A stretch of DNA of 42,773 bases from Sulfuritalea sp. GTDB lineage: Bacteria; Pseudomonadota; Gammaproteobacteria; Burkholderiales; Rhodocyclaceae. The stretch covers positions 1 to 42,773 of the forward strand of contig JADJQA010000050.1 in the NCBI GenBank assembly GCA_016712985.1. The letters run 5' to 3'. The notes beneath the pieces are model-generated. The model was given only the letters and a program-made list of their open reading frames with translations. It had not been told where the DNA came from and ran no database searches. This document shows positions 27,464 through 35,090 of the stretch, in pieces (the stretch's first letter is position 1; each line of letters begins with the position of its first letter). Made by a program: the position numbers and the translations under genes.

Positions 27464-27892
27464 ATGACAGGCGCGGCGGCGCTGGTCTGGTTCAAGCGTG
27501 ACCTGCGCGTGCGCGACCACGCCCCTCTGGCAGAAGCCACACACTTCGACAACGCTCTCGGCCTGGTGGTGATCGAGCCGCAGTGGCTGGAAAGCCCCGA
27601 GTGCGACCCACGCCACGTCGGCTTCCTGCTGGACTGCGTGGCCGAGCTGAAGGGCGATCTGGCGGCGCGTGGTCTGCCGCTGCTCGTGCGCACCGGTGCG
27701 ATGCCACAGGTGTTGCAATCGCTGCGGCGCGAGTTCCGCTTCACCCACCTTTTCAGCCACGAAGAGACTGGCCCGGGCTGGAGCTATGCACGCGACCTGG
27801 CCGTGGCCGAGTGGTGTCGCCATCAGGGCGCGCACTGGACGGAATCGCCGCAGACCGGCGTGGTGCGGCGCCTGCGCTCGCGCACCGGCTAG
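27464..27892 (+). CDS. DNA photolyase, N-terminal domain only
   Basis: ATG 27464 gives AALVWFKRDLRVRDHAPLAE, the start of the photolyase alpha/beta (antenna-binding) domain (PF00875), and continues through LKGDLAARGLPLLVRTGAMP and THLFSHEETGPGWSYARDLA to WTESPQTGVVRRLRSRTG. It then stops after 142 codons where a photolyase should continue for some 300 more residues with its FAD domain. The next bases encode a photolyase C-terminal tail in another frame (27880-28092), so the gene seems to have lost its middle. It is unlikely to be an active repair enzyme as sequenced. Confidence 0.75.
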   Translation: MTGAAALVWFKRDLRVRDHAPLAEATHFDNALGLVVIEPQWLESPECDPRHVGFLLDCVAELKGDLAARGLPLLVRTGAMPQVLQSLRREFRFTHLFSHEETGPGWSYARDLAVAEWCRHQGAHWTESPQTGVVRRLRSRTG

Positions 27893-28092
27893 CAGCGGCG
27901 AAAGAAAAACTTTACGGCCTGCGTCAAACGCGCGAGGCATACGTCGAGGCCAACGCCGTCCAGCGCAAACATGGCTCGCGAAAAAGTGGCTTGCCGCCCA
28001 AGGCGCCCACCAAGCGCCGCGCCCATGCCGCGCCGGATGGCCAGGGACAATTGTCCCAGTCGAGCATCTTTGACTCAACCATGGCGAGGTGA
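27880..28092 (+). pseudogene. C-terminal tail of a photolyase gene (separated by an internal deletion)
   Basis: The frame reads HRLAAAKEKLYGLRQTREA, then VQRKHGSRKSGLPPKAPTKR, and ends SSIFDSTMAR. The KEKLYGLRQ...VQ-KHGSRKSG pattern is the usual end of class I-type photolyase proteins. It abuts the N-terminal domain, so about 300 codons that should lie between are missing. It is best read as the 3' end of the same broken gene. Confidence 0.55.
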
Positions 28093-28184
28093 TCACGAAC
28101 CTGTTCAACAAACTCCCCGGCCACGTGAGATCCGCGCCCGGTTCGGAGCAGATCGTATCCCGGGCCGGCCATCGTGCTGGGTGA
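28089..28184 (+). pseudogene. Possible N-terminal fragment of a cupin protein
   Basis: A GTG overlapping the photolyase stop (GTGA) gives VITNLFNKLPGHVRSAPGSE and a few further residues. The NLF-LP start resembles small cupin-domain proteins, but nothing of the beta-barrel follows. This is a weak, family-level impression. Confidence 0.3.
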
Positions 28185-28448
28185 CATGCTGCTGCCGCTG
28201 GTGCTTGCGGGCGTGAATCGCGCGCTGGCGCTGCCGTTCCTGCGTTCGGCAGCAGTGATGCTGCGCTGCTCCTATGGGACTACACGATGTTCGGCTTCAT
28301 CGTGCTGCACTGGATGCTGGTGCTCTCAGTCGGCCTGGGGGTGCTTCGTCGTCACGGTGATGAAGGGTCCGGCGTAGGTGGGGCTGACGCGTATCCCCTG
28401 CCGGAGCAGACGGACGGCACTACGGATTGTTCTATCAATATTTCCTGA
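28174..28448 (+). pseudogene. Possible membrane-protein remnant
   Basis: Two hydrophobic stretches in different frames (LLPLVLAGVNRALALPFL, then TMFGFIVLHWMLVLSVGLGV) could be parts of one small membrane protein broken by an indel near 28260. The second frame ends at TGA 28446-28448, 17 bases before the left island boundary. I do not recognise the family. Confidence 0.3.
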
Positions 28449-28465
28449 ATTTCCAACCGAGTCAC

Positions 28466-28480
28466 CTACTCCCACTCGAT
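28466..28480. other. Putative attachment site, distal copy
   Basis: CTACTCCCACTCGAT matches the 3' end of guaA at 35292-35306 in 14 of 15 bases. Read on the minus strand it still spells Ile-Glu-Trp-Glu-stop. The 3' end of guaA is a known integration site of genomic islands, so this is read as the far end of an island of about 6.84 kb. Confidence 0.7.
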
Positions 28481-28536
28481 CATTAACGGCATATGTAACC
28501 CATTGTTCCATTTAGAAGTTCGTTCTGCGAGTAGCG

Positions 28537-28903
28537 TTTTTACCGTCAAATTTACCGTCAATCTCGTCTGATCCCCGAAAAAAGCTTTCAGCATCTATCG
28601 AGATGTATCGAGAACAATCGGCGATCTCTTGCGGGTCACCTTTCGAGATGTATCGGGATCTATCGGTTCCCGCGATGCTCCTTGGCAACGTCAACGCGCC
28701 CTTCCGCTGATCGCAATGGCGCAAAAACATGTGCCAGCATCAAATCACCTAACTTATTGTCATCCATTCTTATTCGCTAATTTTTTTACCGTCACGACAC
28801 AGCTTTGAAGGCATCTGCGTCCCGAAAAGCAGCAGGAATGGCCTCCATCAGATGCCTTAACTGATTCCTACACAACGAGTTTTCGATCAAATTTTTACCG
28901 TCA
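28537..28903. repeat. Four direct copies of TTTACCGTCA
   Basis: Copies lie at 28537-28548 and 28551-28560 (12 bases apart), 28781-28794 and 28892-28903, each with a T-run before ACCGTCA. All four have the same orientation. Two more occur at 30682 and, inverted, at 30709. The motif is confined to the island as far as I can see. Confidence 0.6.
28591..28665. repeat. Phased 10-bp iteron-like repeats
   Basis: Consecutive units GCATCTATCG, AGATGTATCG and AGAACAATCG (28591-28620), then AGATGTATCG and GGATCTATCG (28646-28665), share a (C/G)TATCG-type end at one helical turn per unit. A 13-bp exact repeat, TCGAGATGTATCG, links the two groups. They may bind a protein; which one is unknown. Confidence 0.45.
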
Positions 28904-28975
28904 GCGCAGCCCTGCGCATGGCCGGCGATTCTTCGGAATTTGTCGGCCGGCCGGTTGATCGAGGCGATAAGCAAG

Positions 28976-29821
28976 TCAGACAATTTTCAATCTCTGGAAT
29001 TCGGCACGCAGCGCCTGTACCAGTTCACCCAGCGCAATGGGATTGAGCTTGTTCTTCGTCACGAAGGCGCGCCACTGTGTCAACTTGCCGGCATCCGTGG
29101 CAAATGCGTCGCTCAACCCGGCGGGTACACCTCCGGGCAGCGCGGTTCGACGACGGGTAAAAGTGGCCTGGATCGCGCGCACCAACTCCACGTCATCCAG
29201 ATCGCGATCGCGCAGCAACATCCACAGGTCAAAATAGTCTTTCATGCGGCTGTTTGCCATGCCGAGGGCGCACAGCGCCTGAAATTTCTCGGCGACGACC
29301 GTGTACTTGGGATACGCACGGAGCATGGGCGCAGGCAGGTCGTCCAGCAAGACAGGATAGCTGACTGTCTCGGGCGCCGGCGTCACAACATCACCAAAGC
29401 CGATGTCTATCTGCAGCGAGAGCTGCGCACCGTCCAGCGTCGCGCGCAGTTCGACACGCACTCCCCCGTAACCCGCCTCCTTGCGTATTTCCGCCGTCTT
29501 GACCGAGCGCGGTTCGAACGCAATCCCATCATCGAGCCCAATGACGCACACGTCGCGGAATACAGCCGCCACGGAATCGATGTCATCGGGGCCATAACCA
29601 AGCAAGTCAGCATCTCGGGTTGGCCGGTGTGGAACGTCGTACCAAAGCTTGAAGAGCAGCGCCCCCTTGAGCAGAAAGTCTGGCGCGTGCCTGGATACAG
29701 ACAGACGATACAGCAGCCGTTCCAGGCCGTAGTGCGTGAGCGTGAGATTGAAGTCCAGCTTCGCGGCGTCGGAGCGATTTTTCAGGCGGGCGCGAATCGA
29801 GGCCGCGCGGTTCTTGCTCAT
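28976..29821 (-). CDS. abiEii: AbiEii-type nucleotidyltransferase toxin (type IV toxin-antitoxin)
   Basis: ATG 29821 overlaps the stop of the upstream antitoxin gene (ATGA); a longer frame lacks support. The 281-residue protein has the AbiEii nucleotidyltransferase core: DFLLKGALLFKLWYDVPHRP, then TRDADLLGYG with its Asp-x-Asp metal ligands. Downstream helices include KYTVVAEKFQALCALGMANS and RMKDYFDLWMLLRDRDLD, typical of the family. AbiEii enzymes transfer nucleotides onto targets such as tRNA and stop growth, often on phage infection; the cognate AbiEi represses transcription. Intact and inside the guaA island, it is likely functional. Confidence 0.88.
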   Translation of the reverse strand: MSKNRAASIRARLKNRSDAAKLDFNLTLTHYGLERLLYRLSVSRHAPDFLLKGALLFKLWYDVPHRPTRDADLLGYGPDDIDSVAAVFRDVCVIGLDDGIAFEPRSVKTAEIRKEAGYGGVRVELRATLDGAQLSLQIDIGFGDVVTPAPETVSYPVLLDDLPAPMLRAYPKYTVVAEKFQALCALGMANSRMKDYFDLWMLLRDRDLDDVELVRAIQATFTRRRTALPGGVPAGLSDAFATDAGKLTQWRAFVTKNKLNPIALGELVQALRAEFQRLKIV

Positions 29822-30432
29822 GACGCCGCGATGGTCTCGAGGTACGGGCGCATCACGTTGGCGACGCGATTGACAGCGGCGTAGCGCCACAGGTCGTCCA
29901 TCGTGACCTTGCGCCTGTGCCAACCATCGCGCAGGGCTTCTAGCGCGACATCCAGCCCGATCTTGTTGCGGAACTTGAAGCAATCGGCGATGGTCTTCGC
30001 AGCGTTGAACACGGGGACGTTCACGCCGTCCACCTTCAGCCGGTCAATGCCTTCTGTCAGGGATGGGCCAGACATGCGAATCACGCGCAGTGCAGGTTTG
30101 TCGAGCCGGGGTGTGAGCATCCGATGCGGTATGGCGAGCCAGATCTCGTGCGGCGCCTGGGTACCGATGTCATGCACGCGCAGCGCTGACACGAGGCAGA
30201 TGACTCCGCGCGGCACTCGTATCGCGACCTCGGCAAGCGAGCGATTTTCGCTGACTGCTTGGTTGGGTAGGCTATAGACGCCGCGCCCCACGCGTTCCAG
30301 CTTCCCGGCGGACACGAGCCGGGTCAGCGCTATGGTCGGCAGGCCTTCCCGGGCAAGGTCGCGCGCGCGTAGCAGCGGGTGCTTGCGTGCGAGCTGAAGG
30401 ACGGCCTGTTCGCTGGTTTGTGGGTGGGACAT
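29818..30432 (-). CDS. abiEi: AbiEi-type antitoxin/transcriptional regulator
   Basis: The 204-residue protein starts MSHPQTSEQAVLQLARKHPL, then LRARDLAREGLPTIALTRLV and SAGKLERVGRGVYSLP, a winged helix typical of AbiEi antitoxins. The C-terminal part (HEIWLAIPHRMLTPRLDKPA, GVNVPVFNAAKTIADCFKFR) is the family's second domain, with the conserved AKTIADCFKFR block. It is directly upstream of and overlaps the AbiEii toxin. AbiEi represses its own operon, and a short inverted repeat (TCAAT-AAATGC-ATTGA) at about 30464-30479 could be part of an operator. Intact. Confidence 0.88.
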   Translation of the reverse strand: MSHPQTSEQAVLQLARKHPLLRARDLAREGLPTIALTRLVSAGKLERVGRGVYSLPNQAVSENRSLAEVAIRVPRGVICLVSALRVHDIGTQAPHEIWLAIPHRMLTPRLDKPALRVIRMSGPSLTEGIDRLKVDGVNVPVFNAAKTIADCFKFRNKIGLDVALEALRDGWHRRKVTMDDLWRYAAVNRVANVMRPYLETIAAS

Positions 30433-30759
30433 GAGGGGGAGTATGTTGCAAAATAGCGTCAGATGTCAATAAATGCATTGATATCACAACACCCAACCTT
30501 GGACCCCGCATGCTTGGGGCGGCGATCGCAGAAACGGCCTGAGACTTCGCGAACGCACGCGGCCCTTCGCAACGCCATCAATCGCAGGAAACGGCATCTT
30601 CGCCGCGCATTGGCTTTTTCACGTCGAAAACGCGTCTACAAACCGCGTGACGTGTTGATTCAGCAGTTCTTTCGGCCAATCTTTTTACCGTCAAATGCCT
30701 GAATCCGATGACGGTAAATTTTTCAGGCTCGGCAGCAGCGACATTTTCACCATCACGCC
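30433..30759. other. Intergenic region between the two island operons
   Basis: No gene is recognised. It contains the antitoxin promoter and an inverted pair of the island motif: TTTTTACCGTCA at 30682-30693 and TGACGGTAAA at 30709-30718, which could fold as a 10-bp hairpin around 15 bases and lies 42 bases downstream of the primase-helicase gene stop. Confidence 0.5.
30682..30718. repeat. Inverted pair of TTTACCGTCA
   Basis: TTTACCGTCA and its exact complement TGACGGTAAA flank a 15-base spacer. On the minus strand the hairpin is preceded by an A-run and followed by A residues, so it is not a classic terminator. It is the same motif that is repeated directly near the left end of the island. 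Confidence 0.55.
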
Positions 30760-33651
30760 TCAGGAACACCGCCCCAAAAGCGTCCGCAGAATACCGTCGA
30801 GAACCAAGTCCAGTTCTTTGCCCACGTCCTCGGTGAGAAAGCGCAAGACGAAATAGCCGCTTTGTTGCAACAATCGATCCTTGCTCCGGTCGCGCCGATA
30901 TACGACGGGATCTGCGAGGTGCTGTGGTCCGTCCAGTTCCACCGCTACCCGGGCATCCTCGCACAGTAGATCAACCTCCAGGCATGCGGTCGCATCGAAT
31001 GCGATCGGTAGCGATGCGTTGAGACGGAATCGTCCCTTCGTTGCAGGCAAAGTCTCCAGCCGCCGGTACAAAAACGCTTCCGCCGCACTGCGCGCCCGGT
31101 CGGTCCCTTCCGCATCCGGAGGGATCGTTCGGGCCGCATGGACGAACAGACCTGCCAGAGGCAGGTCAACGCCGTCGCGGACGAGTCTGCGTACACTGCG
31201 CGAGTTATCGCGCTTCCATAGTGGGTCGGAAGGCAGCGGTACGTCGGCAAGCCACCCCGGGGTGGCGCTCGCCGGCAAATGAATCGTGTAGCCAATGCTC
31301 TCGTATCCGCGGCAACGCCGATCGAACATCCGTGCCAACATGGAAACGTGGAGATCCGCGTAGTCGTAGATGAGCACCTCGCGCTTGCCATCGTAAAGCC
31401 GATGCAATCGGCCGGCATATTGGGCAATGGTGCCGCGCCATGACACCGGGAGCGTCAGGAACAGGGTATCGAGTCGCGGGTCGTCATAACCCTCCCCCAC
31501 GTATTTTCCCGTTGCCAGGATGACCCTGGGTTCCTCGGGTGGAATGGCCGCGAGTCGATCGGCCATCGCTTGCTTCTGCTTCTTTCCCATCCCGGCACGC
31601 AGTGCCACCACGTGCGGGATGCGTGGAGCGAGCATCTTATCGAGGCGTTCCAAGTGATCGTTTCGCTCCGTCAGTACGAGCGGTGAGCGACCGGCGTGCA
31701 CCGATTCGACGACATCATCGCAGATGCGGCGGTTGCGGTGTTCGTCCTCGATCAGTTCTTGGTACAGGGATTGGAATTCGACGCGGCGGTCTGGGGACGC
31801 CTCCCGGGTTGGCAGGAACGCCGTCGGCTGCACAATGACGAAATGCTCGAACGGCCGCTTCGCCGCCTGCAGTTTCGCATCCACACGGTGGCGCACCGGT
31901 CCGCATTGCATGAAGATGATCGGCTGATGACCGTCCTTGCGGACAACCGTCGCCGACAGCCCCAGGAAATACCGCGCCTTGACTTGGCGTGCCACCTCCT
32001 CAAAGCCCGGTGCCGACAAATGGTGGCACTCATCGACGATCACATGGCCATAATCGGCGACACGATCGTCGACGACTCCTTTCTTGACCAGACTCTGAAT
32101 GACGGCCACGTCGATCTGCCCGTTCGGCCGATTTCTCCCACCGCCAATACGACCAATCGCCGTCACGGGCACACCGAGCAATGCCGAGAGTCGTTCAACC
32201 CACTGATCCAGAAGTTGCCGACGATGGACAAGCACGAGCACATTGACACCGCGCTTTGCGATCAACCAGGCCGCTACCACCGTCTTTCCAAACGCTGTCG
32301 TCGCGGCCAACACGCCCATGTCGTGCACCAGCAGCGCCTCCACCGCAGATTTCTGCTCGGGTCGAAGATCGCCCGTGAAGTCGAGGTGCAGTGGAAGCCC
32401 AGCATAGCGTTCGTCGCGGACAGCAATTCGAATGCCCAGATCCGTTAGAGTTGCGCGGACGTCGTCGATGCAGCCTCGTGGAAGGCCGATATGATGGGGA
32501 TGATCTTCGGCGCAAGCGATGACGCGCGGCTTGCTATACGTGGACAAGCGCATCGCCTGTGCCTTGTAGAACTCCGGATTTTGGAACGCTGCCAAACGAA
32601 GCAGCCGATTCCGGAGCGCAGGGGGCAATCCTTCCTTGGCAACGTAGATCTGATTGCCGAGGACCAACTCCAATACCTGAGGAAGTTCGCCCGCAATCGG
32701 TGCGTCCCCGCTACGGCGTGACGGCTGTGCGGTCCACGGCGCGACATCGTCTTCCTCTGCTGGCGGCAAACGCACACCAAGAACGCGGCCGCGTCGTTCT
32801 GCTTCCTGAACCAGACTTTCGATTTGAGCCCGTCCTATCCTTCGTTGGCTGGAGAGAAACGCCCATTGATCCGGCCACGGTTCGAGCGCGTCGTCGAGGA
32901 ACACGCTATTACCCTGATCGCGCGGCGCCTTTTGCAGCGGCAAGGCGATCAGGTTGCCGAATCCACCTTGCGGCAGGAAGTCCTGGTTCGGAAAGAGGCG
33001 ATCGTAAGAATCCAGTCCAACGTCCGGCCGGTGTTCCATGGTTTCTGTCAGCAGGGTGGAACCAAGCCGTCGGGCCAGCGCCGCCGGTATCGCCTCCTCG
33101 AAGAACAGCCAGACGTGTCCGCCGCGCCCGGAACGTGACCGCTCAAGCGCAACCGGCAGGTGCATGCGGCGACAGGTTTCGTGGAAGGCATTCGCGTCCT
33201 TGCACCACTCAGCCTTGTCGAAATCGACAGCCAGGAAGGCGCAGGTTTCATCCGGGAACAGCGGATAGCCCCCCGCGACGAAGGGCTCGCCATCAGGATC
33301 GCAGCCGGACAGGTGCCAACGGATGACGTCGTCTGTCAGCGGCAGTAGTCGACGGTGTGGACAGGTGGCGCATTTGACGCGCGGCTTCTCGCAGATTCCG
33401 CGCACCCACTCGTTGGCGCAAGCGGGAGCGTACCCTGGTTTGCCCGTCTTTCTGCTCTCGAATCGTCTCGCGTACACATCATCGCGGACGCGGAACAACG
33501 ATCGGAAGAGCGCGATCTTCGCTTCCGGCAAAGATGTGCGATCGACCTGGCCAGGGGCCACTGGCATCGGCATGGGTTGCAAGATTTCCACCCGCTGTGC
33601 TGCCGCCATCAACACCGCGGGCGCGGCGGGGTAGGCGCCCGAAGCCGTCAT
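30760..33651 (-). CDS. TOTE-type primase-helicase-nuclease protein
   Basis: ATG 33651 is preceded by AGGAG and overlaps the upstream stop (ATGA). The 963-residue protein has three parts. Residues about 45-300: an archaeo-eukaryotic primase domain with a Cys-rich entry (ANEWVRGICEKPRVKCATCP), the catalytic FLAVDFDKAEW and SGRGGHVWLFF. Residues about 440-780: a superfamily 2 helicase with ATTAFGKT (Walker A), VDECHHL (DECH), GLSAT and QYAGRLHR. C-terminus: a DUF559-like nuclease (ARVAVELDGPQHLADPVVYR, then YFVLRFLTEDV). This architecture matches proteins annotated as TOTE conflict systems, thought to act against invading DNA or RNA. Intact and last of a three-gene overlapping operon. Confidence 0.85.
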   Translation of the reverse strand: MTASGAYPAAPAVLMAAAQRVEILQPMPMPVAPGQVDRTSLPEAKIALFRSLFRVRDDVYARRFESRKTGKPGYAPACANEWVRGICEKPRVKCATCPHRRLLPLTDDVIRWHLSGCDPDGEPFVAGGYPLFPDETCAFLAVDFDKAEWCKDANAFHETCRRMHLPVALERSRSGRGGHVWLFFEEAIPAALARRLGSTLLTETMEHRPDVGLDSYDRLFPNQDFLPQGGFGNLIALPLQKAPRDQGNSVFLDDALEPWPDQWAFLSSQRRIGRAQIESLVQEAERRGRVLGVRLPPAEEDDVAPWTAQPSRRSGDAPIAGELPQVLELVLGNQIYVAKEGLPPALRNRLLRLAAFQNPEFYKAQAMRLSTYSKPRVIACAEDHPHHIGLPRGCIDDVRATLTDLGIRIAVRDERYAGLPLHLDFTGDLRPEQKSAVEALLVHDMGVLAATTAFGKTVVAAWLIAKRGVNVLVLVHRRQLLDQWVERLSALLGVPVTAIGRIGGGRNRPNGQIDVAVIQSLVKKGVVDDRVADYGHVIVDECHHLSAPGFEEVARQVKARYFLGLSATVVRKDGHQPIIFMQCGPVRHRVDAKLQAAKRPFEHFVIVQPTAFLPTREASPDRRVEFQSLYQELIEDEHRNRRICDDVVESVHAGRSPLVLTERNDHLERLDKMLAPRIPHVVALRAGMGKKQKQAMADRLAAIPPEEPRVILATGKYVGEGYDDPRLDTLFLTLPVSWRGTIAQYAGRLHRLYDGKREVLIYDYADLHVSMLARMFDRRCRGYESIGYTIHLPASATPGWLADVPLPSDPLWKRDNSRSVRRLVRDGVDLPLAGLFVHAARTIPPDAEGTDRARSAAEAFLYRRLETLPATKGRFRLNASLPIAFDATACLEVDLLCEDARVAVELDGPQHLADPVVYRRDRSKDRLLQQSGYFVLRFLTEDVGKELDLVLDGILRTLLGRCS

Positions 33652-34038
33652 GTCTCCTGGCGCCGAGTCAATTCGTAAACCAAGGCGATACGTTCGCCGA
33701 TCTCGGCAACGCTGCGGTTGATGCCAATGGATCTCGGATAGATCGAGCGATCCGCCTTGATACCATCGAGGAAACGATTCAGATCGTTCGCGATGCGTGG
33801 GGCGACGGCGATTCGAAGCTCGGGCGCGAGAAGTTGCGACAGTCGCAGCGCGTCGTTCGCATATTTGCGGATGTTCCTTGCTGTCCACGGGCTCGCCCCT
33901 AGCCTGGCGTTCTCCCAGGTCTAGCCACGCGCTGGCCTTGCGGGGGATGAGCCTATCCTCTCCGACCCAGGGCAACCCATCCGCTTCCCGGCGGCCGGCG
34001 AGGACGAACACGTTCCGGAAGACATCGAGTCCCCTCAC
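33648..34038 (-). pseudogene. AbiEii-like nucleotidyltransferase toxin with its catalytic core deleted
   Basis: A GTG at 34038 (overlapping the antitoxin stop) starts VRGLDVFRN, the usual beginning of this toxin subfamily. It then jumps straight to AGRREADGLPWVGEDRLIPR and KASAWLDLGERQARGEPVDS, which normally lie well past residue 130. After a one-base shift near 33870 it continues NIRKYANDALRLSQLLAPEL to ELTRRQET and TGA 33650-33648. The whole N-terminal nucleotidyltransferase core is missing, in frame. About 130 residues remain, against roughly 250-300 normally. The remaining helices might still bind the antitoxin. Confidence 0.65.
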
Positions 34039-35048
34039 CACGGAAAGCGCCCCTTCAGTTCATCGAGTGCTAGTTGAACACGCTCGTCGGGATTGCCCTG
34101 CAGGCTGAGCGTCAAGGAAAGCGGATCGACGGTGTCGCTGTTCGGGATGAGTGCGGGGCTGTAGTGCCAGAGCTCCCATTCGCAGGCTCCCGGCAGCGGC
34201 TCAGGCAGCGTCTCGATGCCGGCCTGTGTCGCTATCTTCCACTGCGCCGGGCTGACGGCATAGACCGGCCACTGCGGCTCGGAAAGCATCGAATGTCGCG
34301 CCAGCGCGCTCAAGCCGGCCAGCTTCACGTGGGGCTGCTTCCACTTGGGAACGGGACGGGCCCAAAATCGACGCTTGATCGGGCTGCGCAACAATGGCTT
34401 GGCTCGCTCCCAGGTCTCCGCGGCAGTGCGTTCCGTATGTAGCCACCGCGCCCTACCCTCGGTGCGCAATGTCGCAATGCCGGCGGCCGTGAGCTCCTTG
34501 ACGGCCCGAGACAGGGTCATCGCGGTGTAGCCCAGCTCGCCGACCACTTCGGCGGGCTGCCACTCCGTACGCCAAGGATGCCTCAGTAAGACAGTGATCA
34601 GCATCGCCTGCGTCGCCGGGCTGAGCGCGGTGTCGGGAGCGGCGGGCGGCTTGCGAAAGTACTCACGCATGTCGATCCCGAGATCCGGCAGATAGAGCTG
34701 GTTGCCCGGCACCAGAAACGGAACCTTCTGTTCGATTAGGCGCTTACGCTCGTAGGATGCGAGGGTGCCGGTTACGTAGACAACGGGCATCCCGGCCAGT
34801 TGACGCAACTTGTCCATCTGGCCTCGAACGTTGGCCAATCCCGGCTTGTCGGGCCGCTTGTCGATCGCCAGGAGAATCTGCCGATCCAGGAGCTTCAGCT
34901 CGCGGACGTCATAGGCGTCTTGGAGGAAATACGGCAACTTGCCGGCACCGAGCCAAGCTTGCACCTGGGGGGCAATGCCCAAGGTTTCATGCAAGTACGC
35001 TTGGACGGTGGTGTCCACGGTGTGTGCGGGAGCGCGCTTATCTACCAT
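34035..35048 (-). CDS. AbiEi-like winged-helix antitoxin/regulator
   Basis: The 337-residue protein starts MVDKRAPAHTVDTTVQAYLH. A central segment (DRQILLAIDKRPDKPGLANV, MPVVYVTGTLASYERKRLI, KVPFLVPGNQLYLPDLGIDM) precedes a winged helix (TQAMLITVLLRHPWRTEWQP, LGYTAMTLSRAVKELTAAGI, ARWLHTER). The C-terminal part (LAGLSALARHSMLSEPQWPV, YAVSPAQWK) matches regulators paired with nucleotidyltransferase toxins of the AbiEii superfamily. Its stop overlaps the toxin remnant, and an 11-bp palindrome lies 7 bases upstream of its start. It most likely represses this operon, which also includes the TOTE-type gene. Intact. Confidence 0.75.
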   Translation of the reverse strand: MVDKRAPAHTVDTTVQAYLHETLGIAPQVQAWLGAGKLPYFLQDAYDVRELKLLDRQILLAIDKRPDKPGLANVRGQMDKLRQLAGMPVVYVTGTLASYERKRLIEQKVPFLVPGNQLYLPDLGIDMREYFRKPPAAPDTALSPATQAMLITVLLRHPWRTEWQPAEVVGELGYTAMTLSRAVKELTAAGIATLRTEGRARWLHTERTAAETWERAKPLLRSPIKRRFWARPVPKWKQPHVKLAGLSALARHSMLSEPQWPVYAVSPAQWKIATQAGIETLPEPLPGACEWELWHYSPALIPNSDTVDPLSLTLSLQGNPDERVQLALDELKGRFPW

Positions 35049-35054
35049 AATGAA

Positions 35055-35085
35055 TGCACGATAACACAGTATATGTTATCGTGCA
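35055..35085. promoter_or_regulatory. Palindromic operator of the antitoxin/TOTE operon
   Basis: A perfect 11-bp inverted repeat, TGCACGATAAC and GTTATCGTGCA, around nine AT-rich bases (ACAGTATAT). It lies 7 bases upstream of the antitoxin ATG on the minus strand and 6 bases before a small ORF on the plus strand. Position and symmetry fit self-repression by the adjacent winged-helix protein. Confidence 0.75.
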
Positions 35086-35090
35086 ACTCT

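Larger units (their letters stand above)
28481..28975. other. Gene-free, AT-richer left end of the guaA island
   Basis: No gene is recognisable. The stretch is less GC-rich than its surroundings and contains four copies of TTTACCGTCA and a set of phased 10-bp repeats. Such sequence at an island end usually carries recombination or regulatory sites. No integrase is present. Confidence 0.55.

Noticed and set aside
25800..28092. A single photolyase gene split in swapped order (FAD domain first, N-terminal domain later)
   Set aside because: The FAD-domain gene has its own start coupled to the cryptochrome gene and belongs to a stand-alone subfamily; the later photolyase has its own C-terminal tail, so they are two different genes.
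28537..28903. CRISPR array
   Set aside because: The repeated unit is only 10-12 bases, spacings are irregular (12 to 230 bases) and one pair elsewhere is inverted; no cas gene is near.
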